18,589 nucleotides of DNA from JBGCED01 sp045106055 (GCA_045106055.1 JBGCED010000097.1:1-18589); one strand, 5' to 3'; shown: positions 7,828 through 15,235, counted from the stretch's first letter. The notes: generated from the sequence alone by a model not told the origin. A program made the numbers and translations.

Positions 7828-8982
7828 ATGCGCTATCTTACCATATTGGGTGCAACGGGGTCTATTGGCACGCAAACGCTTGAATTGGTTGCGGATTACC
7901 CTGATGATTTTCAAATTCATGCCTTGGTCGCGCGCAATAATGTTGATTTGCTGATCAAGCAGGCACGAAAATTCACCCCCAAACATGTGGTGATTGGCAA
8001 TGATGATCAGTATGATTTATTGCGCGCGGCACTGGCAGGCAGTGATATTGAACTTCATGCGGGGGATACGGCAATCATGGAAATCGCCGCGCATCAGGTT
8101 GATATATGTGTTGCTGCGATTACGGGGGCTGCGGGGATCGGCCCTGTCTATCATGCGCTGCAAGCGGGCAATGATGTTGCCCTTGCCAATAAGGAAGCAT
8201 TGGTATGCGCGGGGCATTTGCTAATTAACCTTGCTGCCAGCACCAAGGCAAAGCTGTTGCCGCTTGATTCAGAACATAATGCGCTGTTTCAGCTGTTGGA
8301 AGGGCGCAAAATGGCGGATGTTTCGCGATTGACCTTAACCGCTTCTGGCGGGCCGTTTCGCAGCTTGCCGCTTGCTAAGATGCGCTCTATTACCAAAGCG
8401 CAAGCCTTGAACCATCCAAATTGGGTCATGGGGCAGAAAATATCAATTGATTCTGCAACCATGATGAATAAGGGGTTGGAGCTTATCGAGGCGCATCATT
8501 TATTTCAACTTGGCAATGATGGTCTGGATGTGTTGGTGCATCCGCAATCCATTGTGCATGGCATCATTGAAATGGTGGATGGCGCACAAATGGCAGCCTT
8601 TGGCGAAACCACCATGCGCGGCGCGATTGCCCATTGCCTTGGCTTTCCCAAGCGGCTTAAAGGGGCGGTTGCCCCGCTTGATCTTGCCCGCATTGGCACG
8701 CTTGCCTTTGAAGCCCCTGATGCGGTGAAATTTCCAGCACTTGCGCTTGCGCGCCATGCGCTGGATTGCGGGCAAGCGGCTTGCATTGCCCTAAATGCTG
8801 CCAATGAAATTGCGGTGGATGCGTTTTTAAAAGATCGCATTGAATTTCACCATATTTATCATTATTGCGCGCAACAAGTTGCGGCTGCGACCAAAGGATC
8901 CCCCCCGATCATTACTGATATTCACGATGTGCTGGCATTGGATCAAGAATATCGCGCAACCACAAATGCTTTTATTTATTAA
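7828..8982 (+). CDS. dxr: 1-deoxy-D-xylulose 5-phosphate reductoisomerase
   Basis: Cytosolic enzyme that converts DXP to methylerythritol 4-phosphate with NADPH, the committed step of the MEP isoprenoid pathway. The 384-residue protein has the NADPH-binding GATGSIG (8-14), ALANKEALVCAG (118-129), the metal site LPLDSEH with Asp147 and Glu149 and the third ligand Glu218 in NKGLE, the catalytic-loop segment HPNWVMGQKISIDSATMMN (196-214) and LVHPQSIVHG (236-245). AAGGA at 7818-7822 precedes the ATG with good spacing. It lies 17 nt after cdsA and is surely co-transcribed. The standard downstream neighbours rseP and bamA are missing; a 513-bp non-coding gap follows instead. Confidence 0.97.
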   Translation: MRYLTILGATGSIGTQTLELVADYPDDFQIHALVARNNVDLLIKQARKFTPKHVVIGNDDQYDLLRAALAGSDIELHAGDTAIMEIAAHQVDICVAAITGAAGIGPVYHALQAGNDVALANKEALVCAGHLLINLAASTKAKLLPLDSEHNALFQLLEGRKMADVSRLTLTASGGPFRSLPLAKMRSITKAQALNHPNWVMGQKISIDSATMMNKGLELIEAHHLFQLGNDGLDVLVHPQSIVHGIIEMVDGAQMAAFGETTMRGAIAHCLGFPKRLKGAVAPLDLARIGTLAFEAPDAVKFPALALARHALDCGQAACIALNAANEIAVDAFLKDRIEFHHIYHYCAQQVAAATKGSPPIITDIHDVLALDQEYRATTNAFIY

Positions 8983-9212
8983 GTCATTTTTGTGATTTTT
9001 TTATGGATTGCCGCTTGACTCTTGTGTAGGGAAGTGAAGCAAGGATTGGATGAATCTTAAAGCTTTGATTTATAACATTAAAATCAAGTTGTGGTGATTC
9101 GCGTGATTATGCCAATAAGTTGAGAAACCTTAAAAATCAATAGGTTAAAATTTGAATCAAATCGCAAATTGATTGTCAACATCAAAGAATCACTTTTTTG
9201 CAAAAAACAAAC
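8983..9212. other. AT-rich non-coding stretch between dxr and dnaA, left part
   Basis: No credible gene. It holds five of the six GANTC sites of this gap (9017, 9052, 9096, 9154, 9187), a perfect 14-bp palindrome TTTTTTGCAAAAAA (9194-9207) and a weak hairpin with AACCT/AGGTT arms near 9127-9146. I see no clear terminator for dxr and no strong DnaA box. Confidence 0.6.
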
Positions 9213-9341
9213 TTGATTATCCCCCGCTTTGAATTTAATAATTACCCATCAGAGAGAGAACAGATGACGCATTAATCATGCCTGATTGCAAACCCCTATT
9301 GGTTTCTATCAGCTTGATTTTTCAAGCTTATTTGCTGATTC
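9017..9341. promoter_or_regulatory. Cluster of six GANTC (CcrM-type methylation) sites upstream of dnaA
   Basis: GANTC occurs at 9017, 9052, 9096, 9154, 9187 and 9337, all in the non-coding gap before dnaA. At this base composition about two would be expected in 513 bp. CcrM adenine methylation of GANTC sites is known to control dnaA transcription in Caulobacter; applying that here is inference. Confidence 0.5.
9213..9241 (+). promoter_or_regulatory. Sigma70-like promoter driving the RNA element before dnaA
   Basis: TTGATT (9213-9218) and TAATAA (9236-9241) are separated by exactly 17 bp, each hexamer matching the consensus at four or more positions. Transcription would begin near 9248, giving about 165 nt to the T-run at 9408-9413, or a long dnaA leader if termination is read through. 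Confidence 0.5.
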
Positions 9342-9413
9342 ACAAAATTTATTCGCGCAAGCGCCAGCCATGAAAGATTACACCTTAAGCTGTTTTAAGG
9401 ATAGGGGTTTTTT
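9248..9413 (+). ncRNA. Candidate structured small RNA or attenuating leader upstream of dnaA
   Basis: A perfect 10-bp closing stem pairs 9290-9299 (AAACCCCTAT) with 9401-9410 (ATAGGGGTTT), running straight into six T residues (9408-9413) and a second T-run from 9418. Inside it are two perfect hairpins: AGCTTGA 9311-9317 with TCAAGCT 9322-9328 around a TTTT loop, and CCTTAA 9383-9388 with TTAAGG 9395-9400 around a 6-nt loop, directly stacked on the closing stem. ATCAGC (9308-9313) can pair alternatively with GCTGAT (9334-9339). Together with the promoter at 9213 this predicts a transcript of about 165 nt. The size, the long closing stem and a small hairpin on the 3' side recall 6S RNA, but I cannot confirm the family. 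A dnaA leader with a conditional terminator is the main alternative. Confidence 0.5.
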
Positions 9414-9420
9414 GTGCTTT
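9290..9420 (+). terminator. Terminator-like 3' end of the RNA element, 76 bp before dnaA
   Basis: The right arm ATAGGGG (9401-9407) is followed by TTTTTT and, after GTGC, a second T-run. Its left arm is 100 nt upstream, so the stem closes a larger fold rather than a simple hairpin; the local CCTTAA/TTAAGG hairpin lies immediately before it. Confidence 0.4.
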
Positions 9421-9495
9421 TTTTAAGGCGAATTTCAATAAGCGAATAACGCATAAGAGCGTGTAAAATATATTTTAAAAGCGTGGGAGCATAGA

Positions 9496-11340
9496 ATGGA
9501 AGACGATAAGAATGATGATCAAAAAAATGATCCCAAGCAATCAGCACAGCAAGATTCTGCGCAGCAAGATTCATCCTCGCAAAAAGATGCGGATGAACAG
9601 GGGCGCTTAAAGCAAGTTACACTGCCCTTAAAGCATTTTGGCGATAAAATACCTGTGATTAAATCCAAACCGCAGACAAGCTTTTATCAACAGGTTGAAT
9701 GGTCGCAAACGGTTAAGCAATCAGATGATGCAGATGCGGATCATCATAAGCCGATTTCAAATGCTGCCATTCCAGATGCAATTCACGAAGTTTGGAAGCG
9801 CGTGCATTATTGCTTAAGCGGAGAACAGCATGTTAAAGTCATGCAGCTGGTATTTGACCGCTTATCGGTGGTGGCTTATCAAGATGGCATGGTTGTGCTT
9901 AGCGCGGAAACGCAAGCGGCTTATCAGCAAATGTGCCAGCTTTATATGCCCTTATTGCGCCAGCATTTCAGAAAATCAAGCAGTTCAGATCTTGATATTA
10001 AGGATGTTTTGGTCATTAAGGGGGAACATGCACGCAAGCAACATAATGATAAGGTAGAATTTACCCAGCCGCTTCACAAGATGGTGGATGCGGATGATAC
10101 ACCGCTTGCAGATGCAAGCAATGATCGCATGAATGATGCGGATCAAGGCACCAAAGCGCACGCACGGACAAAATTTAAACATACAAGATTTAAACATAAT
10201 GGCGTTGCTGCGCAAAATGGCGTCTCTGCGAAACGGCACCACGCCCCAAATCCATTTGCAAATGATAATCCGCTTTATGATATGTATCAGCAATTATCGC
10301 AGCCCTTGAATGCCCGTTATGTCTTTGATCATTTTCTTGAAGATGAAGGGACGGTGGTAGCTTACAGTGCGGGGATGCAAATGGCGCATGATGTTGATGG
10401 TGAATTGCCAAATCCGCTTGTCATTTATGGCGATACGGGCTGCGGCAAAACCCATGTGCTGCACGCATTGGCGCAAGAAATATTAAGCGAACATCCAGAA
10501 AGCAAGATTCTGTGCTGCTCGGGCAATATTTTTAAGCATCAATTTGCGATGGCGGTTCAAAATTACCGCATGACCAATTTGCGTGAAATGGTCCGCAATA
10601 TGGATGTGTTGCTGTTTGATGATGTTCACCATCTGCCAACCAATCATAAGGTCGTAGAGGAATTTTTGCACATCATCACTGAATTTCGGTCTATGGGCAA
10701 GCGGGTGATCTTAACATGCTGCCTGCATCCTGCTGAATTAAGGGAATATCCTGCGGCATTGATGACGCGGCTTAAAAGCGGGCTTACAGTCAAATTGGAT
10801 TTGCCAAGCCGGCCTGTATGTTTTCAGCTATTAACCAAAGAGGCAAAAAGATTGGGGCTTGATCATAAGGTTTCAAGCGAAGCCTTGCAGGCAATCGTGG
10901 TTAGAACCCCTGGCAGCATTCGCGAAATGGCAGGGATGCTTAACAGTATCCATTGCGATTTTCAATATACAGGAAAAGAATATTCGGTGACGAATATTAT
11001 TGATCATATTGCGTCGCATTTGGGGCTTAATCGCAAGGTAAAAAGTTCGGAAATCATGGAGGCCTGCTGTAAATTTTACAAAGTAACCCGTGATGAATTT
11101 TTATCGCGCCGCAAATCACGGCATATTGCCTTATGCCGTCATGTTGCAATGTATTTGCTTAAAAGCATGACCACAAAATCCTATCCTGAGATTGCACGCG
11201 ATTTGGGAAATTTGGATCATACCACGGTCATGTATGGGGTTCGTAAAATCACCAAATTGCTTGATCAAGACCCAGCTTTAAAGCATGAGGTTGAGGAATT
11301 AACCCAAAAATTAAAATATAATTTGCCTGATATAAATTAA
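9496..11340 (+). CDS. dnaA: Chromosomal replication initiator DnaA, long and divergent
   Basis: ATP-dependent initiator that binds DnaA boxes and melts the origin. At 614 residues it is much longer than usual alphaproteobacterial DnaA (roughly 450-520): an acidic, Gln/Asp-rich N-terminal extension (1-90) precedes domain I (about 93-160), a long linker (161-270), the AAA+ domain III (about 271-510) and the DNA-binding domain IV (about 513-614). Walker A GDTGCGKTH (312-320), Walker B VLLFDDVHHL (371-380), arginine finger Arg425 and sensor-2 Arg476 are present. Domain IV reads HIALCRHVAMYL where ARPRQxAM is usual, and GNLDHTTV where GGRDHTTV is usual (Leu573 for Arg), and the SDRPP segment is CCLHP. 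GGGAG lies 7 nt before the ATG. It is next to neither dnaN nor gyrB. It may be the only DnaA or a paralogue. Confidence 0.92.
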   Translation: MEDDKNDDQKNDPKQSAQQDSAQQDSSSQKDADEQGRLKQVTLPLKHFGDKIPVIKSKPQTSFYQQVEWSQTVKQSDDADADHHKPISNAAIPDAIHEVWKRVHYCLSGEQHVKVMQLVFDRLSVVAYQDGMVVLSAETQAAYQQMCQLYMPLLRQHFRKSSSSDLDIKDVLVIKGEHARKQHNDKVEFTQPLHKMVDADDTPLADASNDRMNDADQGTKAHARTKFKHTRFKHNGVAAQNGVSAKRHHAPNPFANDNPLYDMYQQLSQPLNARYVFDHFLEDEGTVVAYSAGMQMAHDVDGELPNPLVIYGDTGCGKTHVLHALAQEILSEHPESKILCCSGNIFKHQFAMAVQNYRMTNLREMVRNMDVLLFDDVHHLPTNHKVVEEFLHIITEFRSMGKRVILTCCLHPAELREYPAALMTRLKSGLTVKLDLPSRPVCFQLLTKEAKRLGLDHKVSSEALQAIVVRTPGSIREMAGMLNSIHCDFQYTGKEYSVTNIIDHIASHLGLNRKVKSSEIMEACCKFYKVTRDEFLSRRKSRHIALCRHVAMYLLKSMTTKSYPEIARDLGNLDHTTVMYGVRKITKLLDQDPALKHEVEELTQKLKYNLPDIN

Positions 11341-11365
11341 GGCATATATTAAGTGCGATTGATAG

Positions 11366-11402
11366 CGCCCCTTTAAAATGCATCTTGGCTTTTAAGGGGG
11401 CG
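11366..11402 (+). terminator. Hairpin terminator after dnaA
   Basis: CGCCCCTTTAAAA (11366-11378) pairs with TTTTAAGGGGGCG (11390-11402): 13 base pairs with one G-U pair and an 11-nt loop. The T-tail is poor (TTATT), so termination may be partial. It separates dnaA from the fabD operon. Confidence 0.6.
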
Positions 11403-11429
11403 TTATTCGTGCGCCATATTAAGGCTAAT

Positions 11430-11468
11430 ATCACATTAAGATTAGCATCGCATTAGAGCATCACATTA
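11430..11468. repeat. Three short degenerate repeats before fabD
   Basis: ATCACATTA (11430-11438), ATCGCATTA (11447-11455) and ATCACATTA (11460-11468) recur in the spacer between the dnaA terminator and fabD, spaced 17 and 13 bp. They may be slippage remnants or binding sites; no clear promoter hexamers are visible here. Confidence 0.35.
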
Positions 11469-11493
11469 GGGTTAATTGTTAAGGAGTTTCACC

Positions 11494-12441
11494 ATGGCAA
11501 AAAAAGCATTCATCTTTCCAGGGCAAGGATCACAGCAAGTTGGGATGGCATTATCGCTTTGCGATTCCTATCCTGTTGCAAAGGCGGTGCTGCAAGAGGT
11601 AGATGATGCCATTTCACAAAATCTGTCACGGATCATGTTTGAAGGGCCGATTGAAACTTTAACGCTAACCGAAAACGCCCAACCTGCCTTGATGGCAGCA
11701 TCGCTTGCGGTGGTGCGCGTGATTGAGGATCAGCTTGGTAAAAAGCTTTATGAATGTGCGGCAATGGTTGCGGGTCACTCGCTTGGGGAATATTCTGCGC
11801 TTTGCGCGGCGGGGGTTTTATCCTTATCGGACACGGCAAAATTATTGAAATTGCGCGGTCAGGCGATGCAAGCGGCAGTGCCGGCGGGCAAGGGCGCGAT
11901 GGCTGCGATTATCGGACTTGATCTTGCCGCTGTAGAATCGCTGGTTGCAGCTTGCGCCGAAACAGAAGTGCTTGCAATCGCCAATGATAATGGCGGCGGT
12001 CAGCTGGTGATTAGCGGGGCGGCAAGCGCGGTTGAGCGGGCAATGATCGCAGCCAAAGCAGCGGGGGCAAAACGGGCATTGCCGCTTGCGGTATCTGCGC
12101 CATTTCATTGTGCTTTAATGCAGCCAGCGGCGGATAAGATGGCGGGCGCACTGGAAAATACGGTCTTTGCCCCCAGCCCAATTCCGATCATCGCCAATGT
12201 TACCGCGACGCTTCAGCAAGATTCTGCGCGCATGCGCGATTTGCTGGTTGAACAGGTTTGCGGGCGTGTGCGCTGGGCAGAATCGGTTGAAACCATGGCT
12301 GCAAACGAAATTGGCGAAGCGTATGAGCTTGGAACAGGCAAGGTGCTTGCGGGGCTTGTTAAGCGCATTTCCCCTGCCATACAGGCTGTATCTGCGGGCG
12401 ATCCCGCATCATTAGAGCCTGTGTTGAAAGCCCTTGCGTAA
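11494..12441 (+). CDS. fabD: Malonyl-CoA:ACP transacylase
   Basis: Cytosolic enzyme that moves malonate from CoA to acyl carrier protein to feed fatty-acid elongation. Using ATG 11494, which has AAGGAG 7 nt upstream (11481-11486), the product is 315 residues, close to the usual length. The N-terminal FPGQGSQ, the nucleophile Ser96 in GHSLGE, Arg121 that binds the malonyl carboxylate, and the catalytic His205 in SAPFHCALM are all present. An in-frame TTG at 11476 would add six residues but lies across the ribosome site and is rejected. The usual companions fabG, acpP and fabF are not next to it; the next gene is the RHH-MazG fusion, 27 nt downstream. Confidence 0.96.
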   Translation: MAKKAFIFPGQGSQQVGMALSLCDSYPVAKAVLQEVDDAISQNLSRIMFEGPIETLTLTENAQPALMAASLAVVRVIEDQLGKKLYECAAMVAGHSLGEYSALCAAGVLSLSDTAKLLKLRGQAMQAAVPAGKGAMAAIIGLDLAAVESLVAACAETEVLAIANDNGGGQLVISGAASAVERAMIAAKAAGAKRALPLAVSAPFHCALMQPAADKMAGALENTVFAPSPIPIIANVTATLQQDSARMRDLLVEQVCGRVRWAESVETMAANEIGEAYELGTGKVLAGLVKRISPAIQAVSAGDPASLEPVLKALA

Positions 12442-12468
12442 CAACAAAATGCTTCAGGAGATAGCAGA

Positions 12469-13029
12469 TTGCAAAAGCGTTCCTTTAGCTTGCAGGGCCA
12501 TAAAACTTCGGTCGCATTAGAGCCTGAATTTTGGCAAATGGTTGAATTGCTGGCAAAGCAGCAAGCGCAATCGCTGAATCAATTTATTGCGCAAATTGAC
12601 GGTGTGCCGCCCGCTGGGAATTTGGCGCGAAAATTACGCCTGCGGGTATTTTCCCATCTAAGCCATTTTATGGAAGCGCAGCAAACCATTCAAACAGCCG
12701 CAGATCATGGCTTTATCTGGCAAGATGCCAAAGGCGCGCTTGATAAATGCCGCGAGGAATTGGATGAATTAGAAGCAGAGCTTGAAAAAGCATCCGATTG
12801 CGCGGATAATCAAGCAAATATCGCATCAGAATTTGGGGATTGCCTATTTTCATTATTATCGCTTGGGCATATGATCGGGCTGGATGCGCATGGCGCAATG
12901 GATCATGCCAATCAAAAATTTAAATCCCGTTTTGACTTTATGCAGCAACAGGCAAATAAGCCTTTCAATGAAATGTCACTGGATCAAATGGAAATTTTAT
13001 GGCAAGCTGCAAAGCAAGCAGGATTATAA
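12469..13029 (+). CDS. Fusion of ribbon-helix-helix domain and MazG-type nucleotide pyrophosphohydrolase domain
   Basis: A 186-residue protein beginning with TTG; the start is supported by AGGAG 8 nt upstream and by the complete N-terminal domain. Residues 1 to about 64 match the RHH_4 ribbon-helix-helix family (KRSFSLQGHKTSVALEPEFW, then SLNQFIAQID and NLARKLRLRVFSHL). Residues about 65-186 match the C-terminal half of MazG: LSHFMEAQQTIQTAADHGFIW, the metal motif Glu96-Glu97-x-x-Glu100 then Glu121-x-x-Asp124 (EELDE and EFGD), ANQKFKSRF (147-155) and a tail MSLDQMEILWQ that parallels the end of E. coli MazG. MazG enzymes hydrolyse (d)NTPs to monophosphates and pyrophosphate. The normal N-terminal MazG repeat is missing and an RHH domain takes its place. 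All metal ligands are kept, so activity is likely. The RHH part may bind DNA or only dimerise. It lies in the fabD operon. Confidence 0.85.
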   Translation: MQKRSFSLQGHKTSVALEPEFWQMVELLAKQQAQSLNQFIAQIDGVPPAGNLARKLRLRVFSHLSHFMEAQQTIQTAADHGFIWQDAKGALDKCREELDELEAELEKASDCADNQANIASEFGDCLFSLLSLGHMIGLDAHGAMDHANQKFKSRFDFMQQQANKPFNEMSLDQMEILWQAAKQAGL

Positions 13030-13045
13030 CGCTTAAGGTTTATTT

Positions 13046-13960
13046 ATGAAATCAGATATCATTCCGCTAAGCTTTGATCAGCAAGCCGCCATTAATCGCC
13101 GCGCAACAATTGCGTCGGTTTCGGTCGCGCTTATCTTGTGCATCAGTAAGCTTTATGTGTTTTTGCAAACGGATTCCATTGCGATTCTAACCAGCTTGAT
13201 TGATTCCAGTCTGGATTTGGGCGCGTCTTTGATCAGCTTTTACGCGGTGCGCCTTGCAATTACCAAGCCTGATTCGGCGCATCGCTTTGGAAAAGGCAAG
13301 GCAGAACCCATTGCAGCCGTGGTGCAAGCGGGATTCATTGCGGGTTCTGGATTATTATTGATCATTGAATCGTTTCAGCGTTTGCTGCAATCTCATATGC
13401 CAACGCAAAGCGATCTTGGATATTGGGTGATGATGCTTTCTATTGTGCTTACCCTTGGCTTGGTGACCTATCAAAAACAAGTCATCGCAAAGACAAAATC
13501 AGTGGCAGTAAATGCCGATCATTTGCATTATATGGGGGATTTACTTGCTAATGTTGGGGTGATTCTTGCGCTATTCTTGGTCGGCTTTTTTGGCTGGCAT
13601 TGGGTGGATGCCTTATTTGGCTTGCTGATTGCGGTTTATTTGTTTTTCAGTGCTTATAAGGTTGGCAAAGAATCACTTGATATGCTGATGGATCGCGAGC
13701 TTCCTGATGATGAACGCCAACAAATCAAGGCGGTGATTAAAGCAAAAGACGATATTAAGGGATTCCATGAATTAAGAACAAGGCGCGCAGGGCCGCATAT
13801 TTTCATTCAAATGCACATTGACTTAGACCCAAATTTGGCGCTGGTTAAAGCCCATAGCATCGCAGATGGGCTAGAACGCGACATTATGACATTATTCCCA
13901 AATGCAGAAGTGATTGTCCATCAAGACCCTTATGGCTGGCATGATCGGCATCATCGCTAA
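13046..13960 (+). CDS. Cation diffusion facilitator, FieF/YiiP-like divalent metal efflux protein
   Basis: Inner-membrane proton-coupled exporter of Zn(II), Fe(II) or related ions. The 304-residue protein has about six transmembrane helices (within residues 22-210) and a cytoplasmic C-terminal domain (about 215-300). The transport site residues Asp53, Asp57, His161 and Asp165 match E. coli YiiP Asp45, Asp49, His153 and Asp157. The second site is altered: HRFGKGKAE has Lys83 where YiiP has His75. The cytoplasmic binuclear site residues appear kept (HELRTRRAG, IFIQMHIDLD, VHQDP). AAGG lies 7 nt before the ATG. It starts 16 nt after the RHH-MazG gene and 26 nt before the agmatinase-family gene. 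Metal preference cannot be told from sequence alone. Confidence 0.92.
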   Translation: MKSDIIPLSFDQQAAINRRATIASVSVALILCISKLYVFLQTDSIAILTSLIDSSLDLGASLISFYAVRLAITKPDSAHRFGKGKAEPIAAVVQAGFIAGSGLLLIIESFQRLLQSHMPTQSDLGYWVMMLSIVLTLGLVTYQKQVIAKTKSVAVNADHLHYMGDLLANVGVILALFLVGFFGWHWVDALFGLLIAVYLFFSAYKVGKESLDMLMDRELPDDERQQIKAVIKAKDDIKGFHELRTRRAGPHIFIQMHIDLDPNLALVKAHSIADGLERDIMTLFPNAEVIVHQDPYGWHDRHHR

Positions 13961-13986
13961 GAAAACGCAAGCAAGGCTTATAAATT

Positions 13987-14943
13987 ATGGCAGATCATCA
14001 AAAACATAAAGGCGATGCAGCCTTTCGTGCAAATTCCAAGCTGGGGCGAATGGCTGAAATGACCTATGGCGGTGCGCTTAGCTTTTTGCGCCGCCCCTAT
14101 AGCCGCGATTTACAAGGGGTGGATGTTGCGATCATCGGCGTGCCTTTTGACCAAGCAACGACCTATCGAAGCGGGGCAAGGCTGGGTCCGCGCGCGATTC
14201 GTGCTGCATCGGTGCAGCTTGCAGAATTAAAAGCATTTCCCTTTGGCTTTGATCCATTTGACCATTTATCAGTGGTGGATTGGGGCGATATTTTCATTGA
14301 TCAAGGCTATCCGATGGAAATGGTTGAAACCGTGATGGCAGCGGTGAAGCCCATTCATCAAGCGGGGGTAAAGCCATTATGTTTTGGCGGGGATCATTTT
14401 ATCAGCTATCCGTTAATTAAGGCAGCCCACGCGCAATATGGCACTTTATCGCTGGTGCATTTTGATGCGCACGGCGATTGCTGGGAAGATGATGGCGGGC
14501 GGCTTGATCATGGCTCGATGTTTGCACGCGCCGCCAAAGAGGGGCTGATTGACCCTGCGCGGTCGGTTCAAATTGGGTTGCGCACTTGGAATGATGATGA
14601 TTATGGATTTCATATTTTTGATGCGCCAAGCGTCCATAATCAATCCGCCGCTGAATTATTGACCAAAATTACCGATATTGTTGGCGATCATCCCGCTTAT
14701 TTTACCTTTGATATTGATTGCCTTGACCCAGCCTTTGCACCAGGCACAGGCACGCCCGTTGCGGGCGGACTTTCCAGCCATCAGGCGCTAAGCTTGGTAA
14801 GGGGGCTTGGCGGCTTAAACTGGGTTGCAGGCGATGTGGTGGAAGTTGCCCCTGCCTATGATGTTTCGGAAATTACAGCGATTGCCGCCGCAACCATTGC
14901 GCATGATTTTTTATGCCTGCTTGCCTTGAAGAAAACGCCTTAA
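13987..14943 (+). CDS. speB: Agmatinase-family ureohydrolase
   Basis: Cytosolic Mn-dependent hydrolase that removes urea from a guanidino compound; agmatine to putrescine is the usual reaction. The 318-residue protein carries the three ureohydrolase metal motifs: GGDH (near residue 135), DAHGD (near 160) and FDIDCLDPAFAPGTGTPVAGG (starting near 240). The N-terminal part (GVPFDQATTYRSGARLGPRAIR) is typical of SpeB-like proteins. No arginine decarboxylase is in the window, so the source of agmatine is not shown; guanidinobutyrase or another guanidino-acid hydrolase remains possible. A weak GCAAGG lies before the ATG. It is the last gene of the fabD group. Confidence 0.88.
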   Translation: MADHQKHKGDAAFRANSKLGRMAEMTYGGALSFLRRPYSRDLQGVDVAIIGVPFDQATTYRSGARLGPRAIRAASVQLAELKAFPFGFDPFDHLSVVDWGDIFIDQGYPMEMVETVMAAVKPIHQAGVKPLCFGGDHFISYPLIKAAHAQYGTLSLVHFDAHGDCWEDDGGRLDHGSMFARAAKEGLIDPARSVQIGLRTWNDDDYGFHIFDAPSVHNQSAAELLTKITDIVGDHPAYFTFDIDCLDPAFAPGTGTPVAGGLSSHQALSLVRGLGGLNWVAGDVVEVAPAYDVSEITAIAAATIAHDFLCLLALKKTP

Positions 14944-15202
14944 GCTTTAGGGAAAAGGCGCAAAATTTGTGCGTAATATCACTGAATCACCCAAGATCAA
15001 AAAAAAAGATTGACGGGATAAAATAATATGGGCATAAGGCATTTACAGTTTACAAAGCTGGCAGTAAGATCTTTTTATTCACTTCATTGCCTTTGATAAA
15101 AAGCATGAATTTAATGGATAAAGCATCGTGATTTTGGGCGACCAATGCCCAGAACCCATAGAATATCTTATACGCGGCTTTAAATAACATTTTAAGAAAT
15201 TT
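14944..15202. other. Non-coding stretch between the agmatinase-family gene and the str promoter
   Basis: No credible gene. It holds an 8-bp inverted repeat (CTTTTTAT 15071-15078, ATAAAAAG 15096-15103), a small hairpin TGGGC/GCCCA (15135-15139 and 15147-15151) without a T-tail, and a weak CGCA/TGCG hairpin just after the stop codon. I could not identify a convincing terminator. Confidence 0.6.
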
Positions 15203-15235
15203 GGTCTTGACAATAGACCGATAAATAGCGATAAG
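15203..15235 (+). promoter_or_regulatory. str operon promoter with an inverted repeat over the -35
   Basis: A perfect TTGACA (15207-15212) is followed after 17 bp by GATAAG (15230-15235). The -35 is embedded in an inverted repeat, GGTCT (15203-15207) and AGACC (15215-15219), that could be an operator. Transcription would start near 15242, leaving a leader of about 118 nt before rpsL. Confidence 0.6.

Noticed and set aside
9174..9225. TTGTCAACA (9174-9182) and TTATCCCCC (9217-9225) as DnaA boxes marking oriC
   Set aside because: Each matches only 7 of 9 consensus bases, and there is no cluster of good boxes; the origin cannot be claimed here without GC skew data.
9256..9275. A three-codon ATG frame after AGAGAGAGAAC in the RNA element as a leader peptide
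   Set aside because: Three codons carry no regulatory run of amino acids, and the frame could be chance.
15028..15096. A 22-codon frame beginning ATGGGCATAAGG in the gap before the str promoter
   Set aside because: Too short, no good ribosome site and no recognisable product.
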